Positions 45,767-53,602 of a DNA stretch of 64,000 nucleotides are shown in pieces. Every line of letters begins with the position of its first letter. Positions within the stretch are counted from its first letter, which is position 1. The position numbers and the translations under genes are program-made. Source of the DNA: Algoriphagus kandeliae (GTDB lineage: Bacteria > Bacteroidota > Bacteroidia > Cytophagales > Cyclobacteriaceae). The DNA lies in assembly GCF_004571135.1 (NCBI RefSeq), contig NZ_SPSB01000003.1, positions 682,001 through 746,000 on the forward strand. The letters run 5' to 3'. A model generated the notes under the pieces. It was not told the origin of the DNA, did no database searches, and saw only the letters and a program-made list of their open reading frames with translations.

Positions 45767-46750
45767 ATGAATAAATTGTTTAAAGTTTTTTCCTGGGTCC
45801 TCGGAGCCCTGATTATTTTGCTCCTCATTGGTTTTGTTTACATTCAAATGGCTTTCCCATCAGTTTCGCCAGCTAAAGAATTATCCATTGACTATACTCA
45901 GGAACGTATCGAGCGTGGAGCTTATCTAGCCAACCATGTGACAGTTTGTATGGATTGTCATTCTGCAAGAGACTTCTCTTTATTTTCTGGACCTCCTACT
46001 CCCGGAACCTTAGGAAGAGGCGGAGACCGATTTGACCATTCCATGGGTTTCCCGGGCGTTTTTTATGCTAAAAACATTACTCCAACAGGTATTTCTGATT
46101 ATACCGATGGGGAGTTATTCCGGGTAATTACCACAGGGGTGACCAATGATGGAAGAGCCATGTTCCCTTTGATGCCTTACATGTACTATGGCAAAATGGA
46201 CCCAGAGGATATTTATGATATCATTGCCTACATTCGATCCTTGGACCCAATTCAAAGTGATATTCCAGAGTCAGAAGCGGATTTTCCAGTTAGTCTAATT
46301 TTAAAAACTATCCCCAAAGCCGCCGAACCTCAAAAAAGGCCAGACCCAAGCGATCAAGTAGCCTATGGTGGCTATTTAGTAAATGCATCTGGTTGCATTG
46401 AGTGCCACACGCAAGTTGACCAGCAGGGTGCCATTATCCAAGATCTTGCTTTTTCCGGTGGTCGCAAATTCCAGTTTCCTGATGGATCAGTCGTTGCCTC
46501 AAGTAATATCACACCTGATACTGAAACAGGAATAGGAAATTGGACCTCTTCGCAGTTTGTCCAGCGATTTAAACAATACTCAGACTCTTCCTATTTGACC
46601 AAAAAAGTGCAACCGGGTGAATTTAATAGCATCATGCCTTGGACCATGTACGCGGGAATGAAAACCGAGGATTTGGAAGCAATCTATGCATACCTTCAAA
46701 CTTTAGAGCCACAAAGCAATCGTGTAGTTCGCTTTACCGCTTCGAATTAG
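45767..46750 (+). CDS. Membrane-anchored diheme cytochrome c
   Basis: A 327-residue protein from MNKLFKVFSWVLGA; a longer frame begins with a poor TTG start. One hydrophobic helix (about 8-28) anchors it, with the rest periplasmic. Two covalent heme sites: CMDCH (Cys61, Cys64, His65) and CIECH (Cys210, Cys213, His214). Axial Met candidates lie in MFPLMPYM and IMPWTMY. This tandem layout resembles diheme cytochromes that take electrons from dehydrogenases (adhB/gluconate-dehydrogenase type). It has its own terminator, so it is not in the next gene's operon. Confidence 0.93.
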   Translation: MNKLFKVFSWVLGALIILLLIGFVYIQMAFPSVSPAKELSIDYTQERIERGAYLANHVTVCMDCHSARDFSLFSGPPTPGTLGRGGDRFDHSMGFPGVFYAKNITPTGISDYTDGELFRVITTGVTNDGRAMFPLMPYMYYGKMDPEDIYDIIAYIRSLDPIQSDIPESEADFPVSLILKTIPKAAEPQKRPDPSDQVAYGGYLVNASGCIECHTQVDQQGAIIQDLAFSGGRKFQFPDGSVVASSNITPDTETGIGNWTSSQFVQRFKQYSDSSYLTKKVQPGEFNSIMPWTMYAGMKTEDLEAIYAYLQTLEPQSNRVVRFTASN

Positions 46751-46772
46751 AATTCTAACTCAATTTAAGACT

Positions 46773-46800
46773 ATCCCCACAACAAAATTGTGGGGATTTT
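46773..46800 (+). terminator. Terminator after the diheme cytochrome gene
   Basis: Perfect 10-bp stem ATCCCCACAA / TTGTGGGGAT with a 5-base loop, followed by TTTTTATTG. Confidence 0.92.
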
Positions 46801-46929
46801 TTATTGTGTGACCACAGTCACTAAAAGTAGCCAAATTGGATTGGTATCTTACAAGCAGATTGGAAGAAAACTTCCTTCTGCCCTCTGAGAAATTCACCAA
46901 ACAACAGTACAATAAATCCAAAATTCTCC

Positions 46930-48600
46930 ATGAAATATTCCAGAAGGAAATTTATGTCCCAGCTGGGGGCATTGGGAGCTGGGACAAGTCTTTTGAGCCT
47001 TTCTCCTCAAGTAGCACAAGCTGAGGCAAAAAAATTAAACCCCAAATCATTTAAGCTTACCATCCTACAAACTACCGACGTCCATTGTCAAATTCATCCC
47101 CATGATGAATTGTTTTGGGAAAATGGGAAGTCTGTATTCAGAAAAACCGGAGGTTATTCTCACTTGAAAACCTTCTTGGATAAGGAGCGAGCAAAAGCTG
47201 AACATTGCTTAATCATGGACACCGGGGACATGTTCCAGGGATCGGAACTCTCCGTAATGACCACCGGAGAAGCCATGGTGCCTATTTTGAACGAAATCGG
47301 CTATGATCTTTACCTTCCAGGTAACTGGGAAGTGGTATACTACAAGCAGGCTATGCAGCACTTGCTTGGTTCACTTCACGCTCCGAAAATCTGTGCAAAC
47401 ATGTATCATGATCTTGGGGACGGAAAACGTGGAGAATTGATTTTCCCTCCGTACCATATCTGGACAGTAAATGGAGTAAAAATCGGTTTCTTGGGTTACA
47501 CGGACCATTTGGTACCGCTTAGACAATCCCCTAACTACAGTAAAGGAATCATTTACACCAAGCCAGAGGAAAATCTGGAGCATTATGTGGATGTTCTAAG
47601 AAATCAGGAAAAATGTGCTTTCGTAGCCATTATTGCTCACTTGGGACTTTCCCAGCAGATTAATCTGGCAAATCTTCCTGAGTGCGAAGGCGTGGATTAC
47701 ATCTTGGGTGGAGACACACACGAGCGAGTTCGTAAACCTATTCAGGCCAAGTATGCTAAGGTAGTTGAGCCTGGTGCATTTGGATCCTTTGTTGGAAAAT
47801 TAGAACTGACCATTGAAGATGGAAAAGTTGTAAAAGATGATTATGAATTGCTGGAAGTATCTTCAGAGGACAACAAACCCGACCCAGTAGTCGATCAAAT
47901 CATCGCTCAAAATGAGCTCCCATTCCAGGAAGACATTTACCAAATTGCTGGATATAGCACAGTTCCTTTGTATCGCTATTTTGTCATTGAAAATCCAATC
48001 GATACGATGATTTTGGATGCTATCAGCTGGCAAGTACCGGAAATTGATATCGTTCTTTCCAATGGCTTCCGATTCTGCCCGCCTAGAACTAGTCCTGATC
48101 AAACCGGAAATATTCCGATTACCAATGGATATATCTTCGATATGCTTCCAGTTGACTCCACTATCAGAACTGGAAAAGTAACAGGTGCTCAAATCTCAGC
48201 TTGGCTCGAAAAAGAATTGAATAACGTATTCGCCAAAGAAGCATCGAAGCGTTTTGGAGGATGGGTAATCAAATTCCGTGGCATGGAAGTTAAATTCTTG
48301 GCTTTCGGAGAAGAAGGGAAGCGTGTTCAATCCGTAACTGTACATGGAAAACCGCTTGAGGCCGATCGAGTTTACAGCATTTGTGCTTGTGAGCGGGACG
48401 GAGATCCAGACGATATGCTTTGTCGTATGCGAGGCGTACAGGACACTAAAAACACGCAATTTACTCTGCACCATGCAGTTAAAAATTATCTGGCAGAAAA
48501 TTCTCCAGTAACCCCAATACCTCCTAAATCAGCTGTTGCTCTAGATGCACCAGCTACCTTGCTGACTCAGGTGTACGGAGTGGATTATGAGTTCAGATAA
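46930..48600 (+). CDS. 5'-nucleotidase/SoxB-like metallophosphoesterase
   Basis: A 556-residue exported protein with a TAT-type leader (KYSRRKFMSQLGALGAGTS). Metallophosphoesterase domain at about 40-330: TTDVHCQIHP (Asp50, His52), DTGDMFQGS (Asp100), IAHLGLS, GGDTHERV. The usual GNH-D/E block reads GNWE (131-134), with the catalytic His replaced by Trp. From memory, SoxB thiosulfohydrolases share a similar Trp substitution (GHWE). The C-terminal 5'-nucleotidase domain covers about 340-540. No Sox genes are seen nearby, so the substrate could be a nucleotide or a sulfur compound. Confidence 0.88.
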   Translation: MKYSRRKFMSQLGALGAGTSLLSLSPQVAQAEAKKLNPKSFKLTILQTTDVHCQIHPHDELFWENGKSVFRKTGGYSHLKTFLDKERAKAEHCLIMDTGDMFQGSELSVMTTGEAMVPILNEIGYDLYLPGNWEVVYYKQAMQHLLGSLHAPKICANMYHDLGDGKRGELIFPPYHIWTVNGVKIGFLGYTDHLVPLRQSPNYSKGIIYTKPEENLEHYVDVLRNQEKCAFVAIIAHLGLSQQINLANLPECEGVDYILGGDTHERVRKPIQAKYAKVVEPGAFGSFVGKLELTIEDGKVVKDDYELLEVSSEDNKPDPVVDQIIAQNELPFQEDIYQIAGYSTVPLYRYFVIENPIDTMILDAISWQVPEIDIVLSNGFRFCPPRTSPDQTGNIPITNGYIFDMLPVDSTIRTGKVTGAQISAWLEKELNNVFAKEASKRFGGWVIKFRGMEVKFLAFGEEGKRVQSVTVHGKPLEADRVYSICACERDGDPDDMLCRMRGVQDTKNTQFTLHHAVKNYLAENSPVTPIPPKSAVALDAPATLLTQVYGVDYEFR

Positions 48601-48641
48601 ACCCTTTCCCAAAAGGATTGAGAAAAGTGTTTATTCACCGA

Positions 48642-48664
48642 AAAGCCGGCTAATTGCCGGCTTT
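48642..48664. terminator. Bidirectional hairpin between the phosphoesterase and the small membrane protein gene
   Basis: Stem AAAGCCGGC / GCCGGCTTT with loop TAATT, followed by TATTTTTTC on the plus strand. The 3' end of the hairpin overlaps the stop codon of the convergent small membrane protein gene. Confidence 0.88.
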
Positions 48665-48845
48665 ATTTTTTCAAGAAAACCAGAAAAGAAAGAACTCCCA
48701 AAGCCATCCCTCCACCTACACCGACTGAGAGCCAAATCCCCATTTCACCTCTAATCATACTGATTGCTGTTCCTACCACTACTCCGATCAAAAGACCACC
48801 GGAAATAAACAAAGGCAGATATTTCTCCTTTTTATTTTTCATCAT
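48663..48845 (-). CDS. Small two-helix membrane protein
   Basis: About 60 residues starting [11 protein letters not shown], with two glycine-rich hydrophobic segments (about 11-28 and 36-58) and almost nothing outside the membrane. I recognise no family. It overlaps the end of the XRE regulator gene by 14 bases or 11 if the next ATG is used; a TTG one codon earlier is also possible. Third gene of an operon with the XRE protein and a larger membrane protein. Confidence 0.7.
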   Translation of the reverse strand: MMKNKKEKYLPLFISGGLLIGVVVGTAISMIRGEMGIWLSVGVGGGMALGVLSFLVFLKK

Positions 48846-49032
48846 CAAAACTGAATAAGTCTTCCACGGATATTTCTAGGGTTTTGGCCAAATCAAAGGC
48901 TAGACGAAGGGAAGGGTTGTATTTATTCTTCTCTAGAAACACGATAGTCTCTCTCCTCACATTGACTTTTTTTGCCAATTCCTCCTGTGTCATGCCAAAT
49001 TTTACCCGTAACTCTTTGATTCGATTAGTCAT
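48832..49032 (-). CDS. XRE-family HTH regulator
   Basis: A 66-residue single-domain Cro/CI-type regulator: [33 protein letters not shown] covers the helix-turn-helix (about 14-35), then [21 protein letters not shown]. It resembles YozG-like regulators that pair with small membrane proteins. It overlaps the upstream membrane-protein gene by 8 bases and the next gene by 14. A double dyad just upstream of the operon is the probable autoregulatory operator. Confidence 0.93.
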   Translation of the reverse strand: MTNRIKELRVKFGMTQEELAKKVNVRRETIVFLEKNKYNPSLRLAFDLAKTLEISVEDLFSFDDEK

Positions 49033-49417
49033 TAGACACTCCTCGAAAATGATTAAACACCCAGCTCAAGGCAAAAATTATAGCCATCCCCACAATACCG
49101 ATTCCAATTAGTCGATCCTTATCGAAAGTAACTCTATCCTGCATGTAGAGAAGGAACACCCATAAATACAAAGAAATGTAATAGGATAAAGCGGCCGTTC
49201 TAACCATCACTTTTTTGGTTAACTCATCCTCCTGCGGCTCGCCAGCTTTCCAGCTTTTAATCCGCCTGACCAAAAGAAAAACAGCGAACACCAAAACCAA
49301 TACAATTATCCCCAAATAAAGCCCTTCTCCATTTGCAAACCCTGAGTTGCTAAACCATAGGTAAAGGGTAGCTGCCACCATCAAAATCACAGCCGCCATT
49401 AAGATTATTCGTTTCAT
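49025..49417 (-). CDS. Four-helix membrane protein paired with an XRE regulator
   Basis: About 130 residues from [13 protein letters not shown]. An in-frame ATG 15 codons earlier would translate across the operator palindrome and is not favoured. Hydrophobic segments at about 3-18, 30-50, 73-92 and 101-120, with a charged loop ([15 protein letters not shown]) after the second. The layout resembles DUF2178-type proteins that occur beside small XRE regulators; function unknown. First gene of a three-gene overlapping operon. Confidence 0.78.
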   Translation of the reverse strand: MKRIILMAAVILMVAATLYLWFSNSGFANGEGLYLGIIVLVLVFAVFLLVRRIKSWKAGEPQEDELTKKVMVRTAALSYYISLYLWVFLLYMQDRVTFDKDRLIGIGIVGMAIIFALSWVFNHFRGVSND

Positions 49418-49420
49418 AGC

Positions 49421-49463
49421 AATGTTAATTATTTCTAACACAATGTTAGAAATAATTAACATT
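49421..49463. promoter_or_regulatory. 43-bp tandem operator / perfect palindrome upstream of the XRE operon
   Basis: A perfect 20-bp inverted repeat with a 3-base CAA spacer. Each arm is itself a dyad, TGTTA-N8-TAACA, at 49423-49440 and 49444-49461, with starts 21 bases apart (two helical turns). It ends 4 bases before the start codon of the operon that encodes an XRE repressor, and lies 80 bases from the divergent acylase start. This fits two dimer sites for autoregulation. Confidence 0.8.
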
Positions 49464-49542
49464 ATTAAAAAAATATCTTCCTGATTTTTTAAAACTTTTT
49501 AATTGATATCAACAAATCACTACCAAAGTGCTTTTTTGAAAT

Positions 49543-51627
49543 ATGAACAAGTCCCATTATCTACTATTTCTCCTCCTAGGAATTCTTTCTTGCCAAAGCG
49601 TCCTTCAGCCTTCAGATTGGGATACCAAGCAGATTCAAATTGCACGAGATGAATTCGGTGTTCCTCACATTTTTGGAAACACAGATGCCGATGTGGCATA
49701 TGGTTTGGCATGGGCACATTCGGAGGATGACTTTAATACCATTCAACAAACACTATTAGCCGGGAAAGCCTTAGTCGGAAGAGTGTATGGAGCAGATGGA
49801 GCAGCGGTAGATTTTTTTGTTCACTTACTTGAAACCAGAAGAATTGCGAAAGAAAAATATGAAAACGCCTTCTCCGAAGAATTTCAGGCTGTTTTAGAAG
49901 GATATGCCGCAGGAATTAATGATTATGCTGAAAGTCATCCTGATGAAATTTTATACAAGGGAGCCTTCCCTGTAAGTACTATTGACATTACTTCAGCCTA
50001 TATTTTATCTTTGGCACAAATGTCAGGTGCCGATCGGGCTGTTCAACAAATTGTAAATGGAAAAGCCGGTAAAGTTCTTCCCGATCCCAACCCAAAAGGT
50101 TCAAACGCCATTGCAATTCACCCTTCCCGAACTTCCTCTGGAGAGAGTTTTTTAGCGATCAATTCCCACCAACCTCTAGAAGGACCTGTTTCTTGGTATG
50201 AAGCCCACCTCCACTCTGAAGAAGGATGGAATATGCTGGGTGGTTTATTCCCTGGAGGAGCAATGATATTTCATGGAGTTAATGAAAATTTGGGGTGGGC
50301 GCACACAGTGAATTTCCCAGACCTGCTCGACACTTACCAATTAGAAATCCATCCCGAAAATCCGAACTTATATCGAGTGGATGATGATTGGCTGGAATTG
50401 GAAGAACGGACTGTATGGCTAAAAGTAAAATTATGGGACTTTTTGACCTTACCTGTTCCCAAAAAAGTCTGGAAAAGTATTTATGGGCCTACCCTAGTGA
50501 CCGAACAAGGGACTTTCTCTATCCGATTAGGGGCGATGGATCGAATAGGTGCCCCAGAACAATGGTGGAGAATGAACAAGGCGAAAAATTTCTCCGAATG
50601 GAAAACTGCTATGGAAAGCTTACAATTAACCAGTTTCAACACCGTATATGCGGATAAATTTGACACCATTTTTTATGTCAGCAATGCAGTGCTTCCTAAG
50701 CGAAACCCAGTCTTTGACTATGAAGAAACTGTTCCGGGAAATACTTTAGATAGTTTTTGGGAGGATTATCATGATTTCGAGGAATTACCTCAATACCTCA
50801 ACCCTAACTCAGGTTACCTTTTCAACACCAACCATAGTCCATTCACAGGATCAGGATTGAAGGATAATTTATCTGCGGAAGACTTTCCTAAGGAAATGAG
50901 TTTCTCACTTAGAGAAAATAACCGGTCTGTCCGTTTCCGTGAAATAATGCCCGACTCTGGGATTATTTCTTGGGATGATTTTGAACGAATCAAATTTGAC
51001 GATCAACTCCCAGAACAACTAGCCTTCCGAACCAATATGGATAGTTTATTCTTGTTGGATCCGGAAAAATACCCAGAGATTAAACCTCAAATCGAGGTTC
51101 TTCAACAATGGAACAAACGTGCCCCAATTGACTCTGAGGGTGCTGCTCTTTTTGCCTTTAGCTATTATTACTGGAGAGATAAATTCAACGAAACTGGAAG
51201 ACCATGGGAATCTACCTTGACTGAGGCTGAAGCAGTGGAAGGCTTGGAAGCGGCAAAAGCACACTTTGAAAGTAATTTTGGAAAGGAGCTTGTCACGCTG
51301 GGTGAATATCAGAAACTCGTACGCGGGGAAAAAGCCTTACCGCTTTGGGGACTAGATGACGTGATTACAGCCATGCGTTCCGAACCTTGGGAAAATGGTA
51401 TGCGAAAGGGAGCCCAGGGAGAATCTTATATCATGATGGTTCGATTTGGAAAAGGCCTTCCACAAATCGAAACCATCAATGTATATGGTGCAAGCAATCG
51501 TCCCGAAAGCCCTCATTATGACGATCAAATGGAGCGCTATCTGAAACGAGAATTAAAACCAATGACCTTGGACAAGGATTCAGTACTGAAGCAGGCAATT
51601 AGAATCTATCATCCAGGAGAGAGCTAA
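49543..51627 (+). CDS. Penicillin acylase-family lipoprotein
   Basis: A 694-residue Ntn hydrolase of the penicillin/acyl-homoserine-lactone acylase family. Lipobox GILSC, Cys17. The alpha part begins IQIARDEFGVPHIFG and includes YGLAWAHSEDDF. Autocatalytic cleavage is expected before the beta-chain nucleophile Ser187 in KGSNAIAIHPSRT. The oxyanion region INSHQPL and WAHTVNFPD follow. The enzyme removes acyl chains from amides; substrate not predictable (antibiotic, AHL or lipopeptide). One base separates its stop from the convergent nitrilase gene. Confidence 0.93.
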   Translation: MNKSHYLLFLLLGILSCQSVLQPSDWDTKQIQIARDEFGVPHIFGNTDADVAYGLAWAHSEDDFNTIQQTLLAGKALVGRVYGADGAAVDFFVHLLETRRIAKEKYENAFSEEFQAVLEGYAAGINDYAESHPDEILYKGAFPVSTIDITSAYILSLAQMSGADRAVQQIVNGKAGKVLPDPNPKGSNAIAIHPSRTSSGESFLAINSHQPLEGPVSWYEAHLHSEEGWNMLGGLFPGGAMIFHGVNENLGWAHTVNFPDLLDTYQLEIHPENPNLYRVDDDWLELEERTVWLKVKLWDFLTLPVPKKVWKSIYGPTLVTEQGTFSIRLGAMDRIGAPEQWWRMNKAKNFSEWKTAMESLQLTSFNTVYADKFDTIFYVSNAVLPKRNPVFDYEETVPGNTLDSFWEDYHDFEELPQYLNPNSGYLFNTNHSPFTGSGLKDNLSAEDFPKEMSFSLRENNRSVRFREIMPDSGIISWDDFERIKFDDQLPEQLAFRTNMDSLFLLDPEKYPEIKPQIEVLQQWNKRAPIDSEGAALFAFSYYYWRDKFNETGRPWESTLTEAEAVEGLEAAKAHFESNFGKELVTLGEYQKLVRGEKALPLWGLDDVITAMRSEPWENGMRKGAQGESYIMMVRFGKGLPQIETINVYGASNRPESPHYDDQMERYLKRELKPMTLDKDSVLKQAIRIYHPGES

Positions 51628-51628
51628 C

Positions 51629-52582
51629 TCATTCACCCAAATATTCCACTGAGCCTTGTCTTCTTCGATCGACTTGAAGCTTGAGGACATCCGGTCTGGA
51701 ATAATGGCCAACTGCATCGAAGTTCTGTCTTTCTTCAAAAACCCGGTTTAAATCCAATGTTTCAATCAACAGGCCTTCTTGATGAAGAACAGGCTCCAAA
51801 ATCCATTTTCCATCTGGACCTGCAATACAGCTGCCTCCATCTGCCAAGACATCCGGGCAGTTTTCCAAAATAAAATCCAAATGAGGGGTATCAGCAGGAA
51901 AATCACTTTTCCGCATTGGGCTGCCTACAGAAACCACGAAAGACCGACTCTCCTGTGCTATCATTCGAGTGATTAACTCAGTATTTCGAACCGACCCGGG
52001 CCAAACAGCAATGTGAAGATTTTCACCTTGACCATAAAGCGAGGTACGCGCCAAAGGCATCCAGTTTTCCCAGCAATTGAGTCCTCCCACTCGGAAACTT
52101 TTCAAATCATGAACTTGTAATCCATGACCATCTCCTGGAGACCAAGTCAAGCGTTCATCATAGGTCGGTTGAAGCTTGCGGTGAACGGAACAAATTTGGC
52201 CCGATTCATTGATGTATACCAAAGAGCAATAGAGACTATGCCCTCCTCGATCGAGTGGCCGTTCAATGATTCCTAGATAAATGGCAATTTTATTATCTCT
52301 CGCCAAATTTTGGATTTCTCTTAAATCCCCCCTCTCCAGCTGAACAGCATTTCTCATATAGTGAGCATGGATTTCTTTTTGGATGCGATCATCCCATGCA
52401 GACGCATTGGTAATGGAGGTCCACCAAGGATATCCCGGTACCAATCCTTCTCCAAAAACAATGAGTTCACAGTTTTGATCAGCGGCCTCCTGAATGGAAT
52501 TTTTCACTTTTTCAAGAGTAGCAATTTTATCTAGCCAAACAGGAGCAATTTGAGCAAGAGCTATTTTTAGTCGATTTTCCAT
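51629..52582 (-). CDS. Nitrilase (carbon-nitrogen hydrolase)
   Basis: A 317-residue nitrilase with the complete catalytic triad: Glu45 in FGEGLVPGYPWW, Lys136 in HRKLQPTYDE, Cys170 in GLNCWENWMPLAR. The CWENWMP block is characteristic of true nitrilases rather than amidases. Converts a nitrile to a carboxylic acid and ammonia; cytosolic. It is separated from the amino-sugar genes upstream by a strong bidirectional hairpin. Confidence 0.94.
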   Translation of the reverse strand: MENRLKIALAQIAPVWLDKIATLEKVKNSIQEAADQNCELIVFGEGLVPGYPWWTSITNASAWDDRIQKEIHAHYMRNAVQLERGDLREIQNLARDNKIAIYLGIIERPLDRGGHSLYCSLVYINESGQICSVHRKLQPTYDERLTWSPGDGHGLQVHDLKSFRVGGLNCWENWMPLARTSLYGQGENLHIAVWPGSVRNTELITRMIAQESRSFVVSVGSPMRKSDFPADTPHLDFILENCPDVLADGGSCIAGPDGKWILEPVLHQEGLLIETLDLNRVFEERQNFDAVGHYSRPDVLKLQVDRRRQGSVEYLGE

Positions 52583-52623
52583 GCTCGAAGAACGTAATTT
52601 TCAAATCAAAATTCCAAAAAAAA

Positions 52624-52641
52624 CGGTCTCAAATGAGACCG
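52624..52641. terminator. Terminator between the ROK kinase and nitrilase genes
   Basis: Stem CGGTCTCA / TGAGACCG with a two-base loop, flanked by an A-run on the left and CCTTTTTT on the right. On the minus strand it ends the nagB-ROK transcript with a T-run. Confidence 0.88.
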
Positions 52642-52676
52642 CCTTTTTTCTATTCACTAAACCAACTTTTATTCTT

Positions 52677-53537
52677 TTATGTGTTGATGATTTCGGGTTC
52701 CACATCAACTAATGCTACAGCCCCATGAATGGCTGTTTCATCCAATTCAGAAAGCAATATCTGCACATGCTCCAAAACTGTAGGATAAGCGAAGCTGGAC
52801 AAGGATTTTTTCAGGGAAGCTTCAAAAAGTGGGTAGGTTTTACGAATTGATCCACCCAAGACAATTGCCTCCGGAGCTAATGCAAACAGGATATGTTTAA
52901 TCAGTTCTCCTAAATGAGCTCCATATTCTTCAAAAGCCTTTAAAGCTTCGGGATCACCGGCTTTTGCTCTTTTAGCTAAAACTTTGGGCTTAGAATCATA
53001 ATAATGATGGAAAAACTTCCCGCTGCAATAATGCTCAAAATTATGCTCGAGATAAGGTGCACTACACCATTCCCCTGCCGCAGAATTAACCCCAGAATAC
53101 AAATGACCATTGATTACAATCCCGGCTCCCACGCCGGTCCCTAAGGTGATTCCTACTAGGTTTTTGAAAGGTTTTCCTACTCCAAATTTATGAACCCCAA
53201 TTGCAAAGCAATTTGCGTCATTGTTGATAAAAACCGGTTTTGCAAAACGCTCTTGGAGGAATCTAGCTAGTTCTACATGCTGAAAGGCCGGAATATTTGC
53301 CAAACCTAAAACCTCACCTTTTTCCACATCTACCAGCCCGGGAATTCCTATTCCAATCCCAGCAATATCATAGCCCATATAAGACTCGATAAATAAGGCA
53401 ATTGTCTCCAAAATAAATTCTTGGGATTCCTTTGCCGGAGTGGGAATAGAACGAACATCCTCTAGGTGACCTTTCACAAGGACTCCTCCTTTGATTCCTG
53501 TTCCCCCAATATCAAGTCCCAGAATGGCTTTTTCCAT
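52677..53537 (-). CDS. ROK-family sugar kinase
   Basis: A 286-residue ROK protein without an HTH, so an enzyme. The ATP-binding GLDIGGTGIKGG is at residues 7-18; VFINNDANCFAIG and LVGITLGTGVGAGIVINGHLYSG carry the catalytic Asp and phosphate loops. The usual zinc motif CxCGxxGC is reduced to a divergent LEHNFEHYCSGKFF segment. Probably phosphorylates glucose, GlcNAc or another hexose. It lies 65 bases downstream of the NagB fusion gene, which supports an amino-sugar role. Confidence 0.92.
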   Translation of the reverse strand: MEKAILGLDIGGTGIKGGVLVKGHLEDVRSIPTPAKESQEFILETIALFIESYMGYDIAGIGIGIPGLVDVEKGEVLGLANIPAFQHVELARFLQERFAKPVFINNDANCFAIGVHKFGVGKPFKNLVGITLGTGVGAGIVINGHLYSGVNSAAGEWCSAPYLEHNFEHYCSGKFFHHYYDSKPKVLAKRAKAGDPEALKAFEEYGAHLGELIKHILFALAPEAIVLGGSIRKTYPLFEASLKKSLSSFAYPTVLEHVQILLSELDETAIHGAVALVDVEPEIINT

Positions 53538-53602
53538 GTGCTGAGGTTATTTGGTCTATTTTAGGTTTATAGGTTTTTGAAGCTTTTCTATACTTCAATC
53601 AA

